Of a DNA stretch of 64,000 bases, positions 55,613-64,000 are shown in pieces. The notes under the pieces are model-generated. The model was not told the DNA's origin. It was given only the letters and a program-made list of their open reading frames with translations, and searched no databases. The stretch is from Puccinia triticina (taxonomy: Eukaryota; Basidiomycota; Pucciniomycetes; Pucciniales; Pucciniaceae): NCBI RefSeq assembly GCF_026914185.1, contig NC_070563.1, forward strand, positions 3,183,001 through 3,247,000, given 5' to 3'. Position numbers and translations under genes: made by a program. Numbering within the stretch: the first letter of the stretch is position 1; each line of letters starts with the position of its first letter.

Positions 55613-56828
55613 ATGTCTCGAAAGCTCTTCCACTCGCTCCCGTTCCAGCAAGCCGGCCCCTTCTCGGTTGGCCTCGATCGGCTGAGCCCATTGACCGGCG
55701 TGGACCTTGCAAACATCAGGCTGGCCCTGTCGTCGTCTTCGTCGTCCAATCAGAAGCGGATGACAACGCCGCGAATCGAGCCTCCGGCGCAGACGACAAG
55801 ACACGCCGCCGTCCTGCTCGGGTTGTGTAATACCGGCGACCGCGGCCCTGGGTTGATCTTGACGGTACGGTCCCAGAAGATGCGCACTCATCCGGGAGAA
55901 ATCAGGTCAGCAACAAACACAATCTGTATTCCAACCGGACATTATACCGTATATCACATCTTGACCGCTGTTCCTTGACTCGATCTGCACTCTCTTACAC
56001 CGCTATAGTTTCCCCGGGGGACACCAAGATCCCCAAATCGATCAGTCCCTGCTGGGCACCGCCCTCAGAGAGGCCCACGAAGAAGTCGGCTTGGTTCCCC
56101 AGCAGATGGAGCTCTTGGGCTCGCTGGAGCCTTTGGTCAGCAACTCTGGCTCAACCCTCGTCTGGCCATTTGTGGTATGCAGCTTGCTTTAACTACATCT
56201 CTCTCTTTAGCCTGCAGAGTCATGAATCTTCTATCCATCGCTCACGGCAGCCCTGATCCGTTCCACACATACTTGTTATCGCTCGACTTCATACTGGCTT
56301 GATGCTGAAGGTTTTTATCCACTCGCTTGAACATCAATCAGCCTTCTCAACGCCTGCCCCAATGATCCCCCGACTCATGTCACCACTAGCCACGAAGCCA
56401 CTCCGGTCGCCCGCGCTGGAAGACTTCCGAGGGAAGCACCAAGTCGCCGAGGTCGAACTGGTGTTTCAGATCAGCCTTGCGGCCTTGTTGGAGCCCGATA
56501 GACAGTCCCCCTCGAGCTTTCGGAACGACCCACAGAGGCCTTACTTGGAGTGGAATGTCGAGCCGGAGATCTTCTCCGCGAGGAATAATGCCGCGTACAC
56601 GCGTCCTCCTGAAGGCCCAACCAACACCAGTCCCACAAACCACAAGCTTTGGGGTCTCACGGGCTGGCTCATTCAGTTGAGTAACCTCTTTTCTTACTCA
56701 CGATGCACATTTCCTAATTATTGTTTGAGGTCGAAAATCGCGGAGGGAGGACTCATGCTTCTTCTTCAACTTCTTTGATCCACCCTCCAGCTCATTCCTT
56801 CGAAAGATTCGGCTCTTATGATTGCTAA
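55613..56828 (+). CDS. Coenzyme A diphosphatase, Nudix family (PCD1/NUDT7-8 type)
   Basis: Four exons: 55613-55905, 56009-56174, 56311-56680 and 56791-56828. Phases close to 867 nt, 288 residues from ATG 55613. Residues about 75-130 carry the CoA-specific signature LILTVRSQKMRTHPGE joined across intron 1 to ISFPGGHQDP, followed by the Nudix box end TALREAHEEVGL, whose REAHEE residues bind the catalytic metal. Later segments WPFV, AEVELVFQISLAALLEP and LWGLTGWLIQ match the C-terminal half of the family (substrate side and closing helix). Such enzymes cleave CoA and oxidised CoA to 4'-phosphopantetheine and 3',5'-ADP, usually in peroxisomes or mitochondria. I see no clear PTS1 at the C-terminus. 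The third and fourth exon borders are the least certain. Confidence 0.8.
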
Positions 56829-57405
56829 ATCTCTCTTGTGAAAGCTGCAACAGTAGGTCGGCTGAGGACTAGCCAATAACCGTCTTCTCCTGGCTGTAAC
56901 TTGAGGCCGGCTGGTGCCGCCCTTCAGCGGAGTGATTAAATCCGCCCGTTTCACACATGCACCTGCATCTAGATTTGTCCACCGGTAAGAACGCCCTACG
57001 TCAGGGAAGACAGTGTCATTCTCTATAACGTGATCTAAAAGGTTGTGCATAGACATTCATCTTAGAATATTTTAGACATGGTTTGAGTGTAAATAACCGT
57101 CCCAGCTTTAATGTATGTGAGTATAGTGTCAGTTTATCATAAAAGCCGTTTCCGTGTCTGCTGTCCCTACAACTGCGCTCACTAATACCGACCGCTTGGA
57201 TAAATCAATGAAGCGGATTCAGCGAGGAGGGGTGATCTGAAAAGCACAATAAATAACTTAAACTTTGTTATACTCCATGCTTTATATAGAACCACACTCA
57301 ATCCGTCTTTGGCATGCAGCCAGATGATAATTATGCTCGGTGGACTGCACTCAAAATCCTATGCCAGAGAAAACACAAAAAACAGAAAAAACCCGCTTTC
57401 TCAAT
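56829..57405. other. Intergenic, no gene seen
   Basis: 3' flank of the Nudix gene. Nothing recognisable up to the MITE. Confidence 0.4.
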
Positions 57406-57536
57406 AGGACGGTTCACGTAGGGCCAAAATCAGCAAGACCAAAATAAAGTTTATCCCACGGTCCCAGCCAATTTGGCTGGGAAGGCTTGCTGATTTATAA
57501 CATCAGCAGGGTTAAAAAATCCCTATGAACTGTCCT
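57406..57536. mobile_element. Small MITE with AGGACRGTTCAY ends
   Basis: AGGACGGTTCACGTAGGG (57406) faces CCCTATGAACTGTCCT (ending 57536). Either TA (shared with the terminal base) or AAT can be read as target duplication on both sides. The interior includes CCCAGCCAATTTGGCTGGG, a perfect hairpin at 57461-57482. It is about 131 bp and non-coding. Confidence 0.55.
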
Positions 57537-59090
57537 AATGACTTCATTTTGCCACAAGTTTAACAATCTATCTGTCTGACTTGCCCCTGTAAACGGAACT
57601 CTTGGTACGGCGGTCTTGCCATTCGTCGGGCTCGCCATGCTGTCCTCTGATTCATCATGGAGTCAACGCGAAGGGATGCACATGATGCTCACCTCTTCCC
57701 ATCGCTCAACCGGCCATCCGTCTGGGTCCGGGTAATTTGTGTTTCTTCCCTCAATGCGCAATTGTCGAGTAATCTGTAACCTGATTCTTATCCTATGCTT
57801 TTGAGCCCCTCTGTTATCAATTATGACCGACTCTTCGGCCTCGAGTAACCGCTCAGTCACAAGGGGGTGAAGAATGCCAGGAGGGCGCCACATTTATAGA
57901 TTGCTTAAAAGACTGGTAGCAAGGGCCATACAATCCTGAGGACTGGTCAACTGTGTGTGATCACAAAGGCCTTAAGTGGGTAATTTTTTGGAAAAAATCT
58001 ATTGTGACCCCCCCCCCCCTCTTCTTCATCTTGAAGCCCTCGGCCCAGCCATCTTTTTTTTTTTTTGCATTTAAACATATTATCTTGATTTGCATTTCCA
58101 ACTTGATCATCAAGGCCACTTTGTTGAGTTTTTGCCCTCAGTTCTCTTCCTTTTTATGCCTTCTGCCTCATTACCCTTCCATGTCATCTCACCTGATTCC
58201 ATCTGATCCATCCTCTTTCACTCCTTATTCTATCTCACATCTTATGGTCTGTTTGTAGTAGTGGTCATGTTTTCTATCCGTACTTGCTGTCAGCCTGTAG
58301 GTAACTAACCGTGTCTGAGAGGGTTGTTACTAGCAAGATGATAGTGTAATATGCCAAGGATGGGCCAATGGGTTTGTGGTAAGACCTGTAAAAGGTTTCA
58401 CTTTATCAGTAATCTTGACTGAGAGGCTTGCTCAATGAAGGCGCATCCAGATCAACACAGGGTGTTAATAGGCATCCAAGGAATAACTCAACTTGGGTTT
58501 GTGGTTTTACCTACAGAAAGGTAAGGGTAATCAAGAGTTGATGTTATTCCTGAATTGAAAGATGGGTGAGAATGAAAGCACTGTTTAACTATAGTATGGG
58601 TTAAACTTTTCTGTAATAATATTCTGAGGGATAAACAGTCCTGGGGGGCGTGTTTATATAGAGGGGGAAAGAGCAGGAGGGGATATGAAGCGCTTGGAGG
58701 CGCTTCAGGACCAGGGGGGAACTGGAAGCGCTCAAAGGAAGCAGATCCTCATGAGGATCAACATTGGAAATGATCAGGGCAGTGTAATGATCAGTACTGA
58801 TCCTAGATCAGTAGCTGTGTGCACTAGCTGATCATAACCAATCAGTTATTCCATTAAGTGCTCTTTGAATTGGATTGCATCATGTATTTTTTTATGTATT
58901 TATATCCTAACCAATATTTTGTGTAAATAGGGACTGAGGCATAACAGGGGATAAATGAGTGATACCTGTCTTGGGGGTATTTCACGTGTACAGTAATATT
59001 ACAATGTATTTCTTATAACAACAGTACATTATGGTGGCTGTATTTAACTCTGGTTATCTATAGAGAATGTCAAAACGGACCCGGGTATAA
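57537..59090. other. No gene confidently supported
   Basis: A minus-strand frame at 57893-57663 reads WPVERWEEV and similar protein-like phrases and could be an exon, but there is no partner. A C run (58007-58019) and a T run (58050-58066) are present. The remainder to 59.09 kb is AT-rich with no motif; CGCTTGGAGGCGCTTC and AGCGCTTCC words near 58690-58740 are a small local repeat. Confidence 0.3.
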
Positions 59091-59300
59091 GTGTTTTTTT
59101 TCCAAAAACAGGCACCCGGCACCACATCCAGCACCACCTGGCAGGTACCAGCGGTCTTTTAGGCAGGTACCAGCGGTACCCGCCAGCTTTTTTTCATCAA
59201 AAAGGTCCCCAAGAGGTGTCCTTGATGACCGGAATGGACGTGTCATCAAGAGGTCCTCCCCTCGATGAACGCAACAGGTCGGTCATTGAGGCAACAGTGG
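59091..59300. repeat. GGTACC-family relic and GATGACC hairpin unit
   Basis: GGCAGGTACCAGCGGT occurs twice (59142 and 59164) followed by ACCCGCCAGC, as in the hAT-type MITEs. It is followed by CTTGATGACCGGAATGGACG with TCATCAAGAGG, and by GGTCGGTCATTGAGG, two units of the hairpin minisatellite family. Confidence 0.5.
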
Positions 59301-59306
59301 GTCAGC

Positions 59307-59690
59307 TACGCTAACATAGCTGTTAGCGTAGCGTAGCAAAGCACAAATGCGCTATTTTTTAGCGTAGCGTTAGCGCAACTGCGCGCATCTGCGCTAACGC
59401 TACACGCAAAGAATGCAAAGCTATTTTAGCTTTTAGCGTAGCGTTAGCGCAGATGCGCGCAATTGCGCTAACGCTAAGCACGTATGCTGCGCTAAAGCGT
59501 TTTTTGCAGCAAAAAAGTGCCTTTTTTCCGCTAAAAGCGCCTTAGCGCAACGTAGCGTAGCGTAGCGGCTGTCAACGCTAAACAAAAATTGGTATGCTGT
59601 TAGCGCCGCTGAAAATTAGCGAAGCGTAGCGGCGCTAACAGCGCGCTAACGCTATTCAAAAAAGGTTGGCGCTTTTTGCCGCTATGCTAA
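59307..59690. repeat. TAGCG/CGCTA foldback tract
   Basis: The word AGCGTAGCG or GTTAGCGC and its complement GCGCTAACGCTA recur more than 20 times in both orientations over 380 bp, so single strands could fold extensively. There is no coding and no defined ends. It directly precedes the leader of the satellite array. Confidence 0.75.
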
Positions 59691-59695
59691 ACATT

Positions 59696-60345
59696 CACTA
59701 CCAAGATGGATGAATTTGCGACGTAGTATATTGATAAATATAGCGTATATTGATCAATTTATATTGATCAATTTTTTTTTTTTATTATTCCTGTTGATAC
59801 CTTTGTCTGTGTTCCATGTCTCCTTAATACTCTTCACAATCTCTCTCCTTCCCCCTGTGTTAGCTTCAAGCCACTGGAATTTTTTTTTTTGCCTTATAAC
59901 ATTCATGGATTTCTACATACACCATTCAATTCTTCCTGAAAATGCAAGTTTGAGGATTAATCCAGGGTAGCTGAGGGGTCTCAATTTTTTTTTTCTTTTT
60001 TTTACATCAACAATTAATGTTATCAGAAGTCTCCAAATCTACTTTTTTTTCAAAAAAGGAAAAACATTGACCCCTGACCTCTCTCATGATACCATCCTGC
60101 ACTCATTCTTAACTTGGTTGGTTGAACTTGCTGAAGATATTGCATATCATACTGGGAGTACTACATGCATAGAAGGCCTTTTTAAATTAGTTTACCATGG
60201 TTTAGCATATTTTTGTCAGGTTCTTTTTTTTATCTACTTTTGTTATCAACCACAGATTGATGAGGAATATTTCCTCAGAAAATTTCATTGAAACATTTTC
60301 TGCATATGAAACCCAGAAATGTTAGATTTGGGGTCACATCCCTTG
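59696..60345 (+). repeat. Leader of the 173-bp satellite array (uninterrupted copy)
   Basis: Homologous to 19609-21284 without the solo LTR. Continuous sequence across CTCCTTAATACTCTTCAC and TCTCTCTCCTTCCCCCTGTG (59820-59858) is the empty site for that LTR. It then runs through AAACATTGACCCCTGACC and TTTAGCATATTTTTGTCAGG into the first satellite unit. Its repeated association with satellite units implies that it is part of the same repeat. Confidence 0.75.
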
Positions 60346-63300
60346 TGCAGCAGCTATAATCTGATCAGTTGCCAAATAGCACTACTTTGGTCGTTTCTTG
60401 GTGTTTCTGCCACTATATCTCATCCAAGCCTGGTAATTCTTCCAAAATATTGGTACCAAAATGTTTACAAGCACACAAAGTTTCATAATGTACCTTTGCT
60501 GACCACAAAACCCCCAAATGTAGCACATACAGTCTGATCAGTTTCCAAATATCACTACTTTGGTAGCTTCTTGGTTTTTCTGCCACTATATCTCATCCCA
60601 GCGTGGGTATTCTTCTGTCATATTGTAACAAAAATATTGACAAGCCTCAAAAGATTCATTATGTACCTTTACTGACCACCAAACCCCCAAATTTAGCAGC
60701 TACAGTCTTATCAGTTTCCAAATATCACTACTTCGGTAGTTTCTGGGTGTTTCTGTTCCTATATCTCATCCCAGCGTGGGTATTCTTCTGACATATTGTT
60801 ACCAAAATGTTTAAAAGCGTCCGAAATTTGATCACCTACCTTTGTTCACCACAAAACCCCCAAATGTGGCAGCTACAGTCTGATCAGTTTCCAAATATCA
60901 CTACTTTGGTAGTTTCTGGGTGTTTCTGCCAGTATATCTCATCCCAGCGTGGGAATTCTTCTGCAATATGGTTACCAAAATGTTCACAAGCGGCCAAAAT
61001 TTCATTACCTACCTTTGTTCACCACAAACCCCCCAAATGTAGCAGCTACAGTCTGATCAGTTTCCAAATATGACTACTTTGGCAGTTTCTCAGTGTTTCT
61101 GCCCCTATATCTCATCCCAGCGTGGGTATCCTTCTGCCATATGGTTACCAAAATGTTTACATATGTCCAAAATTTCATTACCTACATTTGTTCACCACAA
61201 AACCCCCAAATGTAGCAGCTACAGTCTGATCAGTTTCCAAATATCACTACTTTGGTGGTTTCTGGGTGTTTCTGCCAGTATATCTCATCCCAGCGTGGGA
61301 ATTCTTCTGCCATATGGTTACCAAAATGGTTAAAAGCGTCTAAAATTTCATTACCTACCTTTGTTCACAACAAAACCCCCAAATGTAGCAGCTACAGTCT
61401 GATCAGTTTCCAAATATCACTACTTTGGCAGTTTCTGGGTGTTTCTGCCACTATATCTCATCCCAGCGTTGGAATTCTTCTGCCATATGGTTACCAAAAT
61501 TTTTGCAACCAGCCAAAATTTCATTATGTACCTTTGTTCACCACAAAACCCCCAAATGTAGCAGCTACAGTCTGATCAGTTTCCAAATATCACTACTATG
61601 GCAGTTTCTCGGTGTTTCTGCCACTATATCTCATCCCAGCGTGGGTATCCTTCTGCCATATGGTTACCAAAATGTTTGCAAGCAGCCAAAATTTCATTAT
61701 GTTCCTTTGTTCACCACAAAACCCCCAAATGTAGCAGCTACAGTCTGATCAGTTTCCAAATATCACTACTTTGGCAGTTTCTCGGTGTTTCTGCCACTAT
61801 ATCTCATCCCAGTGTGGGTATCCTTCTGCCATATGGTTACCAAAATGTTTAAAAGCGTCCAAAATTTCATCACCTTCCTTTGTTCAGTGCAAAACCCACG
61901 AATGTAGCAGCTACAGTCTGATCAGTTTCCAAATATCACTACTTTGGCAGTTTCTCGGTGTTTCTGCCACTATATCTCATCCCAGTGTGGGTATCCTTCT
62001 GCCATATGGTAATCAAAATGTTTACAAGCGTTCAAAATTTGATTAACTACCTTTGTTCACCACAAAACCGCCAAATGTAGCAACTACAGTCTGATCAGTT
62101 TCCAAATATCACTACTTTGGCAGTTTCTCGGTGTTTCTGCCACTATATCTCATCCCAGGGTGGGTATCCTTCTGCCATATGTTTACCAAATTGTTTACAT
62201 GCGTCTGAAATTTGATTACCTACATTTGTTCACCACAAAACCCCCAAATGTAGCAGCTACAGTCTGATCAGTTTCCAAATGTCATTACTTTGGCAGTTTC
62301 TCGGTGTTTCTGCCACTATATCTCATCTCAGCATGGGTGTCCTTCTGCCATATGGTTACCAAAATGTTTACAAGCCCCCAAAATTTCATTATGTACCTTT
62401 GCTGACCACAAAACCCCCAAATGTAGCAGATACAGTCTGATCAGTTTCCAAATATCACTACTTTGGTAGTTTCTGGGTGTTTCTGCCACTATATCTCATC
62501 CCAGCGTGGGAATTCGTCTGCCATATGGTTACCAAAATGTTTGTACCAGCCAAAATTTCATTATGTACCTTTGTCCACCACAAATCCCCCAAAAATGGTA
62601 GCAGCTACAGTCTGATCAGTTTCCAAATATCACTACTTTGGCAGTTTCTCGGTGTTTCTGCCACTATATCTCATCCCAGCGTGGGTATCCTTCTGCCATA
62701 TGGTTACCAAAATGTTTACAAGCGTCCAAAATTTCATTACCTACCTTTGTTCACCACAAAACCCCCAAATTTAGCAGCTACAGTCTGATCAGTTTCCAAA
62801 TATCACCACTTTGGCAGTTTCTGGGTGTTTCTGCCACTATATCTCATCCCAGCATGGGTATCCTTCTGCCATATGGTTACCAAAATGTTTAAAGCGTCCA
62901 AAATTTGATTGCCTACCTTTGTTCACCACAAAACCCCCAAATGTAGCAGCTACAGTCTGATCAGTTTCCAAATATCACTACTTTGGTAGTTTCTGAGTGT
63001 TTCTGCCAGTATATCTCATCCCAGCGTGGGAATTCTTCTGCAATATGGTTACCAAAATGTTCACAAGCGGCCTGAATTTCATTACCTACCTTTTTTCACC
63101 ACAAAACCCCCAAATGTAGCAGCTACAGTCTGATCAGTTTCCAAATATCACTACTTTGGCAGTTTCACAGTGTTTCTGCCACTATATCTCATCCCAGCGT
63201 GGGTATCCTTCTGCAATATGGTTACCAAAGTTTGACAAGTGTCCAAAATTCCATTAGCTACCTTTGTTCACCACACAAATGTAGCAGCTACAGTCTGATC

Positions 63301-64000
63301 AGTTTCCAAATACCACTAATTTGGCAGTTTCTGGGTGTTTCTGCCACAAAATCTCATCCCAGCTTGGGAATTCTTCTGCAATATGGTTACCAAAAGTTCA
63401 CAAGCGGCCAAAATTTCATTACCTACCTTTTTTCACCACAAAATCCCCCCAAGTAGCAGCTACAGTCTTATCAATTTCCAAATATCACTACTTTGGCAGT
63501 TTCTCGGTGTTTCTGCCACTATATCTCATCCCAGCGTGGGTATCCTTCTGCCATATGGTTACCAAAATGTTTAGAAGCAGCCAAAATTTCATTATGTACC
63601 TTTGTTCACCACAAAACCCCCAAATGTAGCAGCTACAGTCTGATCAGTTTCCAAATGTCACCACTTTGGCAGTTTCTCGGTGTTTCTGCCACTATATCTC
63701 ATCCCAGCGTGGGTATCCTTCTGCCATATGGTTACCAAAATGTTTAGAAGCAGCCAAAATTTCATTATGTACCTTTGTTCACCACAAAACCCCCAAATGT
63801 AGCAGCTACAGTCTGATCAGTTTCCAAATATCACCACTTTGGCAGTTTCTCGGTGTTTCTGCCACTATATCTCATCCCAGCGTGGGTATCCTTCTGCCAT
63901 ATGGTTACCAAAATGTTGACAAGCACCCAAAGTTTCATTATGTACCTTTATGACCACGAAACCCCCAAATGTAGCAGCTGCAGTCTGATCAGTTTCCAAA
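60345..64000 (+). repeat. 173-bp satellite array, about 21 copies, running off the window
   Basis: Each unit contains GTAGCAGCTACAGTCTGATC, CACTACTTTG, GTGTTTCTGCCACTATATCT, CATCCCAGCGTGGG, CCATATGGTTACCAAAATG and CACCACAAAACCCCCAAAT. Unit spacing is 173 bp in the central array (for example 61252, 61425, 61598, 61771) with a few units off by small indels. Units from about 61.4 kb onward are very similar; the first four or five are more diverged. Because 173 is not a multiple of three, the open frames across it change frame at each unit and are not genes. The right end lies outside the window. Confidence 0.95.

Noticed and set aside
60400..63953. Series of open frames of 80-107 codons with similar products
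   Set aside because: They are frames of the 173-bp satellite; each begins 173 bp after the last and switches frame at unit borders. Not genes.

Overview
This is eukaryotic, fungal DNA, most likely from a rust fungus (Basidiomycota, Pucciniales). The evidence is short introns (about 65-140 bp) with GTNNGN donors, exon phases that close exactly across those introns, housekeeping genes of basidiomycete type (TFB3, Sds3-like proteins, a CoA-diphosphatase Nudix enzyme, a vWA protein) and a very high load of transposons of kinds I associate with rusts. The assignment to rusts is an inference. There are no bacterial operons or Shine-Dalgarno sites.

Layout. 0-9 kb: a solo LTR (410-1217), arrays of small inverted-repeat minisatellites, a decayed gene-like stretch (about 4.0-5.7 kb), a foldback MITE and a broken helix-rich gene (about 7.8-8.9 kb, minus). 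8.9-15.3 kb: a GC-rich block with a nearly intact six-exon gene of unknown function (11365-9809, minus) and the remains of a large basidiomycete transposon gene (14421-11890, minus). 15.5-22 kb: a Tourist-like MITE, a hAT-type MITE, a MULE/OTU transposase relic, and a repeat unit carrying a 1-kb solo LTR and relic 173-bp satellite copies. 23.3-29.3 kb: a structurally complete Copia retrotransposon with two 782-bp LTRs and AACTT target duplications, coding-dead. 30-31.7 kb: a second Copia fragment and minisatellites. 33.6-35.6 kb: an isolated gene for an Sds3/Dep1-like protein. 37-41.3 kb: a minisatellite, a tRNA-like relic and a gag-only LTR retrotransposon whose two LTRs each carry a different MITE. 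43-47.3 kb: a hairpin minisatellite and an AT-rich gene interrupted by a GC-rich island. 48.4-56.8 kb: a conserved gene island with a ten-exon vWA protein (minus), TFB3 (minus), an Sds3-like HDAC subunit (plus, divergent from TFB3) and a CoA pyrophosphatase (plus). 57-64 kb: a small MITE, a TAGCG foldback tract, and a satellite array of about 21 copies of a 173-bp unit running off the window end.

How the parts fit. The island genes are unrelated housekeeping functions: transcription/repair through TFIIH, chromatin repression through Rpd3L-type HDAC, and CoA turnover. They share only position. The rest is layered transposon history. Several insertions can be dated relative to each other because paired LTRs or second copies of a repeat supply the empty site. 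Five of the six single-base lesions recognised in the Copia element fit TCG to TTG transitions, a pattern like the RIP-type CpG mutation reported for Pucciniomycotina.
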